From Perca fluviatilis (taxonomy: Eukaryota > Chordata > Actinopteri > Perciformes > Percidae), in assembly GCF_010015445.1 (NCBI RefSeq), contig NC_053122.1, positions 36,903,513-36,967,512 of the forward strand: a stretch of 64,000 nucleotides of DNA, written 5' to 3'. The translations under genes were made by a program, and so were the position numbers. This document shows, piece after piece, positions 1 to 10,298 of the stretch. The notes under the pieces were generated by a model. The model made no database searches, was not told the DNA's origin, and saw only the letters and a program-made list of their open reading frames with translations. The first letter of the stretch is position 1. Each line of letters starts with the position of its first letter.

Positions 1-780
1 GATTGTGCCGTACAAAATGAGGTTATTATCTGGTATTGTCTAGCTGGATGAATATTGAAGGCCAGAAAGGCATCAACGTTATCGGGGACGTGTACAGACA
101 TTTTGGGCGGCAGGGGCTCGAGGAAAAAAAAAGTCCTAATAGTTAATAAATAATTATTTATTCCAAATGTAAACCCCCCGCGCGCGTCGTATGCGACACC
201 AAACGGCACTTCTGATTAACTTAATAACTTTATAATAATAACTAGTAGAAATATACCGTCTTTTGGGTCTAAAAGCTAACAGTCGCCTCGTTATGCTGAT
301 GTTTTTGGTGTCTTTGTAACCCTTACAGAAGGTTTTGTATCCAGCCTAGAAGTCCAGAGTTTTTTGGGGTCTTTCTGCAATTAATCCATACTGTTACGTC
401 AAAGATTGATACACTGTATGTAAGAAATGTAAATAGTTTGTCCTTTATATGAGTTATAATATTCATTATGTATTTTTTTGCCCTGGATGACTCCAAATAT
501 ATAGAACTGTTTTGAACAAATGCTTGTGTGGCATTGCTGTGTGTGTGATATCAATAAATATGACATTATTATTTTGTGTATTGGCATAAGTGAATGTCAG
601 GACAAAAGCGTCTGGACTTTTTAGAAAAAATGTCGATGTTTTGTCAACTGTATAAGTTACAATGTTTATTTTTTCACCGTTTGACTCCTAATACATATGA
701 AAACTAATTAGGACAGGAGATTGGCTTAGCTTTTATTGCTCTGTGTGTGTGATATCAATACATATCTGTAAGATTCATGT
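1..780. other. non-coding, nothing recognised
   Basis: AT-rich sequence with only short chance open frames. I see no exon, repeat boundary or RNA gene. It presumably lies upstream of, or in the first intron of, the CNTNAP gene found further right. Confidence 0.5.
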
Positions 781-784
781 TCCG

Positions 785-813
785 TTTTATTTATTTATTT
801 ATTTATTTATTTG
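785..813. repeat. (TTTA)n microsatellite
   Basis: About six to seven tandem TTTA units, visible directly. The following 900 bases, to about 1740, hold no recognisable gene or element. Confidence 0.9.
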
Positions 814-1743
814 ACTTTATGGTCCTACAACCTTTTTTAACATTCAAGTGATCTCACTGCAGCACAACTATTCTAATAGCCCATTTTTTCCTGAAAACAA
901 TGATGTTGATAGATTGACTGTGGACAACAGGGTTGATGTTTTACAAGCTTTTATAGAAAATAAAACCAGACGGATCCGGGGGTTGTCATAAATCCTTTAG
1001 GGCTCTCAGCGTTAACACTCATTTCAATTCTTTCGGTGCTATTGGAATAAATAACACTCGACAAAAATCTTCACACTAAACTGAAAAAGACTGTTACTGC
1101 AATTTTGTTAATATTACAGGAAAAAAAAAACACTGTTATTATTAGATGAGGAGCCTACAATCCAAATGATGAAGTAACTGCTTACAGTACTGCAGGACAC
1201 TTTTTTCATGTTGTGGTCAATTTAGAGATTTTGGTCTATTTTGCTTTCAAACTTCCAAAATACACATTTAGATGGTATTTGTTTTAGGGTGCATCTGTAG
1301 ATTTCCTCAAAATTCATCTCCATATTTAAACCTAACATTTCAGGGGAAAAGACTCATAACTCATTAACTGGGCCATGTCAAATGTATGCATATTAGCACA
1401 TTTTAATTAGTTAACGCCCTATACAGTATGCATATCAATGTGACGATTGGGATGACGTTACTAGACACCGATTTGACTGTAGCTGTTCACCTGGAGTGTC
1501 TCCATTAAGTACATTAGCCTGTAGGGCCACGATGCCTCGGCTAAACCTTAGCTGACTTATCGCACAAGCTAGTAGCTCATGTCAGCAAGACAGAAGTGAA
1601 CTACCGGTTTTGTCTTTCGGGTAATTAGCTGTAATCTTGAGGCACTGGCTGCTTAGTCTTTTGTTTATCACCACAAGCCAAGAAAAACTTTCTGGGGGTA
1701 GGAGCTGGATCGGACTGCTGCCTCTCTGGCTGCCTGCCCACCT

Positions 1744-1925
1744 GCCTCTGTGTGTGTCTGTGTGTGTCTGTGTGTGTCTGTGTGTGTCTGTGTGTGTCTG
1801 TGTGTGCGGCGCGCATTGCTGTCGAGAAGACAATCGCAGCCGGACAGAGAGAGAGGGAGAGAGAGAGAGAGATGGAGAGAGAGAGAGAGAGCGAGAGAGA
1901 GAGAGATGGAGAGAGAGAGGGCTCG
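1744..1925. repeat. compound microsatellite: (TGTGTGTC)n then (GA)n
   Basis: An 8-base TGTGTGTC-type tandem array (about 1748-1806) is followed, after a short GC-rich spacer, by a long GA-rich tract (about 1846-1920). The open frames across it on both strands are low-complexity (Cys/Val or Arg/Glu dipeptides) and I do not regard them as coding. Confidence 0.85.
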
Positions 1926-2003
1926 ACAAAGTCTTATCTCCCGACCTGATATTTAGATTTTATAACCAATAAATACAGTTCTTTGACAGGGAAGCTGACA
2001 GGA

Positions 2004-2042
2004 ATATATATATATATATATATATATCTATATATATATATA
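2004..2042. repeat. (TA)n microsatellite
   Basis: An almost pure TA dinucleotide run, interrupted once by a C. Confidence 0.9.
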
Positions 2043-2324
2043 GCAGGGTACTAGTTCCTCAAAGCATTGTGGGATGTTGGGAGTGGACCACGTTGGACAT
2101 ACGTGTTTTTACTTTAACATGTTATCCTTTGGGATTTTTTTGTCTGTATCTGATAAAACATGAATAAAATCAAGCAACTATGAAATAGAAAACACAAAAT
2201 AATAACTTCTTATCTTATATTTCCAGGTTGAAAATAATGCATGATATTTACCATGACACTTTTTGTGATCCTCTCTGCTTTCTATTCACTGAAATCTGAC
2301 AGTTTTCATGTAATATGGAAAATT

Positions 2325-2800
2325 ATGGCGTCAGGATTATGTCTGTCTCGCGAGTGCTATAAAACATGCTCACGAGCAAATATACAATTTCACACGCGCT
2401 GATATATGACAGATATGACTGTTCGCGCACCAATCCAACAATCGGGAATTGTACAGGCAGCTGCGAGTGCCACCCCGCGCCACAGAGCGCTTGAGGATAT
2501 GCACGCTCTTGCAGGTCAACTCCGCTCACGAAGTTGATTTTAGCTCGCCCGAATGAAACTGACTTTTGACATTTTGGGGGCTGAAACCGAGGAGGCACTG
2601 GCCCTCCTATGATTGGTCACTTTCAAGGCGATCCCACCCAAACGGAGCTCATGATTGACAGCTATAGTTACAGGAAGCTCGGAGTTGGTGTAACGTTACC
2701 GGCCTAAGAAGTCTTTATTAATGATGTCGCGCAATATAGCAGCGTAAATAAAGTAAAATGTATAAGTGTCTCTCATCCGTTCTGTCATTGGGACATGTGC
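2325..2800 (+). repeat. unclassified dispersed repeat, copy 1
   Basis: This block matches 38954-39451 closely over almost its whole length. Both begin TATGGCGTCAGGATTATGTC, share the AAAACATGCTCACGAGCAAAT and GTACAGGCAGCTG segments, and end in an AATGTATAAGTGTCTCTCAT segment. The copies differ by small indels: copy 2 has an extra segment near 39080-39170. I see no terminal inverted repeat, transposase or A/B boxes, so the class is unknown. It could be a MITE or a composite SINE-like unit. Confidence 0.7.
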
Positions 2801-3290
2801 GATGCTTTTGAAATGTCCGTAAATCCTTATATCAGTTTTCTATGACAGTGAGAAAAGTGTGCTATTAGAGTTGAAGACGACTTGAACTTGAACCCCTTCA
2901 GGTCAAACTGGAGGTAGAGGTTGTGCAGATTAGCAAGATGAACGTTGGCGTTTTGTGCTCGAGGATGATTGTTAGCCACCGCTGGAGCCTCATTATCCCG
3001 CTGACTGCTACATGCTCTGAATGGCTGAACAAGTGGGCGGGGCTCACACTGAGAGCACTGAACTCGGTGTGCGGGGCTTATAGAGCTCTGAAGTGCAGCA
3101 CCTTCTGTTCGCTGCCGTTTGTCGAGCTGATGGATGGAGCTCATCGGTATTCAGGGTCTTCCGGCTCCGTCGTGGACTCTGCGGGCAGAAGCTTTGTTAT
3201 TCAGCGAAACAGTAAAGAAGGGGAGAACGCAGTTGAATGAGCAGTGCTCTCCCTCACTGTGTAATAGTAATAGTCTGCCATGTCAATGAG
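2801..3290. other. GC-richer non-coding stretch
   Basis: Open frames exist on both strands (2827-3144 minus, 2923-3240 plus) but resemble no protein family I know and overlap each other. They look like chance openness in a GC-rich repeat remnant. I see no splice pattern. Confidence 0.4.
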
Positions 3291-3890
3291 TATGTTTACA
3301 TGCACACCAATATTCCACTATTATTCTAAATATGACAATATTCTGAATTTGATACTGGTCATGTAAATAGCATATCCTATTACGAATAAGGCCTTTTTCC
3401 GAATATAGCATTTTCTGATTAAGACAAGTGGGATATGCCGGTATTATTCAGGTTTTAGAGGCTTTCTTTGGACATTTATACAGCGCATTCGGAATCTGCG
3501 TCTCAATCTGGGTTTTTACTGCAGTTTGCAATGGTTTGCGGCCAGTTTGCGGCTTGTTTACGGCTTACTGTCACCTATGTGTATTGCTATGGTTGTTGTA
3601 GGCTACACAAACCAAACAGCCAACAGTGTAAGTAAGTCCGTTGGTAGAGATGCATGCTCCAGCATTTTCAAGAAGCTGTTTGAAGGAATGAAAGAGGGAC
3701 GCTGTGTTTGCTGGGTCAAACAAGTCCACCACCGCTGGTAAACTTTAAAAAAAATCCTGTTTTGCACGGCTGCATGTAAACGGGAATAATAGTGGACCAT
3801 TCATTTTCATTAGCCATGTAAACATCTTAGTTGGAATAAGAGTCATTTTCGGAATGGCAAAACCCCGAATATTATGTGCATGTAAACGTA
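3291..3890. mobile_element. non-autonomous DNA transposon (MITE) with terminal inverted repeats
   Basis: The left end reads TATGTTTACATGCACA and the right end, read in reverse, TACGTTTACATGCACA, each followed by an AATATTC motif, so the termini are clear inverted repeats about 600 bases apart. Inside there is no transposase; the short frames at 3526-3800 are chance. I could not settle the target duplication, so the superfamily is open. Confidence 0.7.
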
Positions 3891-4352
3891 GTCAGTGTCG
3901 ATTGAAGGCCTAAAACCTCCAGAGACTTTTAAAAAATCGTTTGAGGCTGGTCAAAGTGCTGTCAAACTCACCATTTGTCATATCAGTAAAATGATTACAT
4001 TCCCAACAGTATGAATGGATGAATTGGCCAGAGGGTGAGTGATGGGTGTCTGGGATAATATTTGATTTAAATAAAAAGATATTTCCCATCAGTCAAATGT
4101 CATGTCTTAATGGTTTCCTGCCCTTTGTGATCAAGTTTTGTGTGACTTCTTCATTGTGACATCTGAGGCTGAATCTCTTTCTGTTGGCCAGTATCACATC
4201 AGATAACGTTGTTATTCTACAATTCAGTAGAGATTGGACAGCAGAGTCCCTCTATATCCCTTCATTCATTGAAATTCTTCTCAGAATGACATATTCCTTC
4301 CATAGATGTTGCTCCCTGGACTTGCGTGGAAGGGCTTTTATCTTGAAGTAAA
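3891..4352. other. non-coding spacer
   Basis: AT-rich sequence with no recognisable exon or repeat boundary. Confidence 0.5.
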
Positions 4353-4360
4353 ACGTATTG

Positions 4361-4558
4361 GGTAACACTTTACTTGAAGGTATCTACATAAGAGTGACAT
4401 GACACTGTCATGATACAGTCATGACACATGAACCCTAACCCTTACCCTAACCTTAACCTTAACCATAACCATAACTTGTCATGACAAAAACCGAATGACA
4501 CGTACTAAAAGAAGTGTTATGTCACTCTTATGTAGATACATTCAAGTAAAGTGTAACC
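4361..4558. mobile_element. hAT MITE, 198 bp, 8-bp TSD
   Basis: The ends are inverted repeats of more than 35 bases (GGTAACACTTTACTTGAAGG at left, its near-complement at right). They are flanked by a perfect 8-bp direct repeat ACGTATTG (4353-4360 and 4559-4566), the hallmark of hAT transposition. The core holds an irregular run of CCCTAA/CCTTAA-like units (about 4433-4475) resembling degenerate telomere repeat. No coding capacity. Confidence 0.9.
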
Positions 4559-4566
4559 ACGTATTG

Positions 4567-5164
4567 TCTAATATTGTCCGTTGTTGAGGAATTGTGGTTT
4601 CTTCTGCTGTTGACCTGGGTGCCTAAAATAGAAATGTCAGGAAAGGAAAACTTTCGTTGTAAGTATACACCCTCGATTAGACATTGAGGCTGACAGAAAG
4701 AGAAAGGAGGTGCGTTTGTTTTGGAGTTTGTGCGGAGGATGAAGCTGCAGTGGTTTAACAACACAGCCAGGGTCAGTGTGGAGGTTCAGCGGCTGCAGAG
4801 TCCAGCAGGTGTTCAACATTTAGCTCCTTTTTCCTCTGAGCCGCCTGTGAAATGCCAAAGCTCAGCCGAGGAAAGGGCGGCGCAGTGTTTTTATACGGCT
4901 CGGCTCTCTCTACCTCAGCGAGGCTGTGCCCTCCCCATACATTATCTCCACAGGGATTACAGCACTCTCCCTCTCATTTCACCTCTTAAGACTACTGTAA
5001 TTCACCTGCTCCTCACGCTGAGCCCCCAACCCCCACAGTCTGTCAGGTCAGAGCCTGCAGTGATGAAGAGCATCAGGAAGAGCTTCAGAGGAACAGAGAA
5101 CTGGCGGTGAAGCGGCCAGACCAAATTTTACTCAAAAAAAGATAAATATAATTTGATTGTCGGT
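4567..5164. other. non-coding spacer with a chance 129-codon frame
   Basis: The plus frame at 4721-5110 is open but has no domain, signal peptide or family resemblance, and no exon-like borders that would join it to the CNTNAP gene. I treat it as non-coding. Confidence 0.45.
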
Positions 5165-5316
5165 TCGAGCTCGGAGGATGTTTCCCCAATTGCCCGGAGT
5201 TGAGAATGCCAACACAAAGAAATCGGAAGGTGAGGGACATCTGGCTGAAAATGAGCGACATCCGGCGGACCTTCGGGCGGAACCGGAACAATCCTGTAAA
5301 TGAAATATAGACTACT
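5165..5316 (-). repeat. dispersed repeat family B, fragment (reverse orientation)
   Basis: Resembles the reverse complement of the first part of the fuller copy at 47072-47493: shared segments include the CCGGAACAATCC area and the terminal ATATAGACTAC. A typical multi-copy fish repeat; other pieces lie at 33395-33495 and 34358-34567. Confidence 0.6.
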
Positions 5317-5699
5317 CGATTACTAACAATTAAAATAAGAAAGATTGACTCTAAAGTGTTATATGACTGTACATCAGGACTCTGAATGATATAGGCTGCA
5401 ACAAACTGTCCCCTATAGACTTCAGACTCAGTCAATGCCAGATAATTTCATCATCAAAGAGAAACTATTCAGAGGTACGGTGTCACTGAGGCCAAGCTGA
5501 GCGTTGTGATGTTTTCAAGCAGCTGTACTGTAAAACTCTTCATATGCATATATGCAACTTTTGATGTTAGATTTCTTAAAGCTGCATTATGTAACAGATT
5601 TTCTCATCTACTTGAGGGCGATGGAAAAAAACAACTAGTGCCTACCACAGACTAAAGTCTGACACCATCTCACATCTAAAGACAATCCTCTCACATCTA

Positions 5700-8502
5700 G
5701 CGTTAAAGACTCATAATATGTAAAGGATGAGGATCTTGCACAACACCTTTCTATCCCCCGCTTTGACTCATTAATTCTGGACTCTGTGCTGCTGCCAGCC
5801 TGTGTAACGTACGTTACTCACTGTCGATCGACTGTTAGCTTCAGTTGGCTAACGTTAGCTGTCAACCTCCCGACTAACGGTTACCGCTACCTAGTGATCT
5901 AGCAAGGATTATCCCTTCAGACCACAGTGGACTTCAGTGGACTCTCCATCTAAACTCCCGACTGGACCTTCATCTGCCACGACTACCGGACTCTTTCAAG
6001 TACATGTACCCCCCTGTCTCTGGCGATCACTTGGTAGCTTTGAGACAGTCAGCTGTTTGCTTACGCCGGCTAGCTTCTGTTAGCTTCCACAGACTGATGG
6101 CTCGCCGAGCACACCTGTTCGCTATAGAGCTCTTTTAGCCATGTTCCCGGCTCAAGCAAATAGCTAACAATTACAGCTAACGTTAGTGTTGGCCACTACC
6201 TCTCTGCACTGCCAAAAATGGTGCTCCTAAAATAGTCCTCACTGCAACTTCTCAACGTCATTTGCTATGTCGCTCCAGCTTGCATTGCCGCCATAAAATG
6301 TACGTCGTCCTCGTTCTGTGCACAGGGCTACGAGATGCAAGTTTGTTTACTCTGATCATGCCATCCCTACTATACTGTCTGACCGACGCTCCCCCCCCAC
6401 AACGTCGTCGTCATCACATTGATTGATTGATTGATTTAGTATGTGTTGACAGTGTCATTCCTCCCACCCCCTCTTGTTCAGCATCCACAAACAATACTGC
6501 TTCTTTAATGCTGCAAAACGCCCGCTCCATTAACAACAAAGCACTTCTTATTCATGACATCATTACAGAAAAGAAAATAGACTTTCTCTACTTAACTGAA
6601 ACCTAGCAAAATCAAGAGGATTACATGGCACTAACCCAAGCCACCCCACCCGCCTATGTTTACACCGAAAGGACTTCCTGGTCAAAAACTAACACATTAG
6701 ACCTTGTGTGCTCCACTGGCACTACACCCCTCCATCTACAGTGCCTGACCTTGCTGTCTGTGATCATCATGCTATTCTCTTTACTATCCCCACCTCTCTC
6801 CCTAGGCAACTTACTACACTTACAACTACATTTCGAAACATCAAATCAGTGAGCACCCCAGCCCTAACAAATGTGTTAGCCACCCATTTGACCACCAAAA
6901 CAGCCCTGACCACAGTGGACGCCATGGCAGCCCACTACAACACTTACCTGTCTCTGAACCTAGACTTTCTCGCCCCCCTTAAAACCCATACTGTTTCCTT
7001 CACCTGTTCAGTTCCTTGGTACCTTGCTGAACTTTGCTCCATGAAAGCCTCTGGTCACTGACTGGAGAGACTTTATAAAAAAACTGACTTCACTGTCCAC
7101 CTGGAGGCCTATGTGAGCTCCTACAAAGAAGCTCTTTCCAAAGCCAAGACAAATTATTACACCACCCTCATTGGTAACCAGCAAAACCACCCCAGAAGTT
7201 TTCCACTATAAACCGCCTGCTACGCCCCATTGACACCCACCAACCTCCGGTTGAACCTGAATGTTGCACCAAGTACCTGGATTTCTTCCAGGCCAAAGTG
7301 GATCTTATCCATCAGCAAATCCTGATGTATGCCCCATCCACTTCTAATTCCACTCAACCACAGGACATTGCTCCCTCCCCTGCTCATCTGCCTCAGCGCT
7401 GCATCTCCTCCTTCAATCCTTTGGGCAACCATCTAGTGACCAAGCTGGTCACAAAAGCAAAGGCTTCCACTACAGCCCTGGTCAAAGCATGTCTGCCTGT
7501 CCTGTGTTCCATCATTGTGGACGCCTTACCTCTCACACAGGAAGCAATTTGTCACCATTATCAACTCCCGCTTCGATCCAGCTCCAGTCAACCAAGGAGT
7601 GCCTCAAGGCTTTGTGCTTGGACACCTGCTCTTCACCATCTACATGCTCCCCCTTGGTCAGATTATCCGGCAACATGGTCTCTGTTTCCGCTCCTACGCC
7701 AATGATGAAGAGCTCCGTAACAGCATCAAACCATCCACTGTCTGCATGACATCAAAGCCTGGATGTCAACCAACCTACTCAAACTGAAAAGCAATAAAAC
7801 AGAGCCGCTACTCCAGAAAGTTGGAGATCTCATCCTGGATTTTGATGGGTGTGCCATCTGCCCATCCTCTGAGGTCTGCAACCTTGGTGTAATCCTGGAC
7901 TCCACCCTCTCTTTCCATTCTCACATCAAATCCATCACCAAATCAGCCTTTTTTCAGCTCAAAAACATCTCCAGACTCTGGCCATCACTCTCTGACTCCA
8001 TGGCAGAAACCCTCATTCATGGTTTCATAACCTCCCGTTTGGACTACTGCAATGGAGTCCTGTCTGGGGTCCCCAGCAAATCCCTAGGTTCCAGTATGTC
8101 CAAAACTCTGCCGCCAGGGTCCTCACCCACCCCAACCCTCATCCAACTTCACTATTTCCCAATTAAGTCCTGCATCACATATACAATCCTCCTTCTCACC
8201 TACAAATCCCTCCATGCCCTGGCCTCTCCGACCTCCTCCATCCATACACCCCACGCTGAAACCTGCTGTCCTCAGATGCTGGCCTGCTCTCCATTCCCCA
8301 CACCAGACTCTGTACTTTTGGAGAGCCTTTAGTGTTGCAGCCCCATCCCTCTGGAACACCTGGACATATTTCAAAAAACTCCTGAAACACCACCTGTTTA
8401 CCACAGCCTACAACCTACTTTAGCTTAGCCACAGTAAGTATGTAAAGTGTCCTTGTGTTTCTTGAAAGGCACTATATAAATAAAAGTTATTATTATTATT
8501 AC
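5700..8502 (+). mobile_element. LINE of the L2 clade, degenerate
   Basis: The 3' end carries the characteristic L2 tail, a GGCACTATATAAATAAA-type segment running into an (ATT)n repeat (8468-8502). Upstream are pieces of endonuclease (about 6500-6610, a motif reading ARSINNKALLI) and reverse transcriptase. The 5' limit is uncertain: 5700-6480 has no coding match and may be the 5' UTR or unrelated DNA. Same orientation as the host gene. Confidence 0.75.
6500..8332 (+). pseudogene. L2 endonuclease/reverse transcriptase pseudogene
   Basis: In active elements this protein nicks DNA and copies the LINE RNA at the target site. Here it survives as fragments in different frames: endonuclease start (about 6500-6606, ending in a stop), middle region (7298-7705), RT core (7515-7787, motif GVPQGFVLG followed by a YAND that replaces the expected YADD), and the C-terminal thumb region (7763-8332, motif KLKSNKTEPLL then VCNLGVILDS). 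Several frameshifts and stops plus the altered catalytic motif make it inactive. The clade assignment rests on the 3' tail together with the RT wording. Confidence 0.75.
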
Positions 8503-9012
8503 AACTATATTCGTTTTGAAAAATGTAACCAAGTTAGCTACCAAAGTTTGCTGATTTCTGTTCTGCCATACATGCAGATGAATGTTTCCAGTACCTGGAG
8601 GTCTGTGTTTATCCACCGGTAAAACTCCTATTGGATGATGCACTTCAGAAGGGTTGAAAATCAGCAACTTTCCTATCTTTAGCGTTTAGCTTAGTGCTGC
8701 GCCATAGCAACCATAAGCAACAATGGCTCTAGCCGTTTGCTGCTTCTTGTTTGGTGCTGGAGAGCACCCATTGGTTGTTGACAATGTTCACATGATTTAT
8801 CTTCACTACCAAGACTTAAAACTTAACTTGATTTTATTGTAACATCAAGTTATGCAGTATGATGACGTGACGTGACGTGACGTGGTAACAAGTGAAAACA
8901 CGCTGCGTCTCGCGCTCTCGCTAATGTCTGTTTATCCTTAAAATTCACCGTTTGAAACTTAACTCCCTCCTAAACCTAGCTAAAGTATTAGATTTACTAA
9001 TCTGCTGTCTCC
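8503..9012. other. non-coding spacer with a short GTGAC tandem
   Basis: Contains about four GTGAC units near 8865-8883. It could include the 5' UTR of the L1-type unit that follows; nothing else is recognised. Confidence 0.4.
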
Positions 9013-9809
9013 ATGCCGAAAACTAAAGCTGTGCAGACCAACACAAATGCCGAGGCGGTCACCATGGCGTCCCTCACCCACCTGCTTGAGTCTCATCGAA
9101 CTGCCATCTCCGAGGACTTTAAACAAACTTTCACAGCACTCGAGACTAAGTTGAACGGTGTCTTAACTACCGTGACAGAACATGCTGAGAAACTCGAAAT
9201 ACTTGAGAGTGAAGGTGACACACGAGAGGTATGCCTGAAGGCTGCCAACGAAGCTATCATCAAGCTACAGAGAGACCATGCTAAACTGGCAACTAAAGTT
9301 GTCGACCTCGAGTCACGGAGCCGGCGTAACAACATCAGGGTTATCGGTGTACCTGAATCTATGGAGGGGCCTGGGCCGACGTTTTTTGCTTTTGCGGGAT
9401 GCTCGAGGAGGTATTTGGAGGGGTCCTTGATTCACCTGTTGAGTGTGAACGGGCCCATAGAATCATGGCACTAAAACCTCCACCTAGCCAGCGACCAAGA
9501 CCGGTCATCATTCGTCTTCTCAGGTTCCAGGTAAAGGACAAGATCATCCGCCATGCCCGGACCATGAGGGGTAAACTGAAGTTTCGGGATCATCCCATCC
9601 TTGTGTTTGAGGATTATCCTCCAGAGGTTATGGAGCAGCGGAATGAGTTTAAAGCGGTCATGTCGAAATTGTACGAGCTAGGGTTCAAACCGGCCCTGCT
9701 GTACCCGGCCAGGCTTCATGTCAAGCTGGAGTCGGGAGGTAGGAAACACTTTCCGACGGCAGCTGAGGCTGAAGGCTTCATCGCATCCTTGCCACCGCGG
9801 AACACGTAA
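9013..9809 (+). pseudogene. L1-type ORF1 (coiled coil + RRM + C-terminal domain), frameshifted
   Basis: ORF1p is the trimeric RNA chaperone of L1-like LINEs. The first frame (9013 to about 9375) gives an N-terminal region with heptad-like spacing (LESHRTAISEDFKQ onward) ending in SRRNNIRVIGVPE, the start of the RRM. The second frame (9399-9809) continues the RRM and C-terminal domain (RAHRIM, RPRPVIIRLLRFQ, EDYPPEVMEQR, ending in a conserved AAEAEGFIASL-type tail). One frameshift near 9375-9400 separates them, inside the segment where the phrase GPGPTFFAF appears. The total of about 260 residues fits fish L1 ORF1. The L1 ORF2 expected next is absent; a different LINE type follows. Confidence 0.8.
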
Positions 9810-10298
9810 GATCTTAGTTTGCCCAAATCCATGGGACGAGGATGGCAGGCCAGTATGCATACTGTTGTATGGAGTGGAGTTTCTACTTTAGTTTCCGTTT
9901 TCATTGATAGCGGTGATCTGTTTGTCTATATTTTTATTTATTACGGAAATCAGTCTCTCTACTATGACTAAATGTTTCCAATAGCTTGCTCCCCTTTACG
10001 GGAGACTCACACTTTTCCATTCTTTTTCTTTTTTTATTTTCTCAGGCGTGAGGATGAGAGCTGAGAGACACTTCTTCCTTTTTCATTTTTCATTTTACTT
10101 ACAAGTGACTAAAATTTTGAGTTGGCGGCGATGACCGCGTGTGCCAAATTGCTTACATAATGTTACCCGAATACCTTTTTTTGTGTGTGTGATGTGTGTG
10201 TGTGTTTTGGTTGTTCCAAAAGTGTTTGTGCGCTATTGCCGTGCCAATGTTTTTATGTAATCCCAGAAAACCTTCGATTAATTTGTACTGTTTATATT
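9810..10298. other. inter-ORF sequence between L1-type ORF1 and a Jockey/CR1-like ORF2
   Basis: T-rich, with pyrimidine runs near 10017-10090 and a short GT run at 10180-10205. It may be the remaining L1 inter-ORF spacer, the junction of two elements, or the spacer of one mosaic element. I could not find a target duplication marking a junction. Confidence 0.4.

Noticed and set aside
1582..1972. Overlapping open frames of 60-115 codons on both strands
   Set aside because: They translate the TGTC and GA microsatellites into low-complexity dipeptides.
2827..3240. Opposed 105-codon frames on both strands
   Set aside because: No family resemblance, no splice context, mutually overlapping; likely chance openness in GC-rich sequence.
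3526..3741. Frame with a hydrophobic N-terminus as a possible CNTNAP signal-peptide exon
   Set aside because: It lies inside a MITE with clear inverted ends and has no donor in the required phase.
4721..5110. 129-codon plus-strand frame as a possible exon or gene
   Set aside because: No domain, signal peptide or convincing splice borders; Pro/Ser-rich and not like CNTNAP exon 1.
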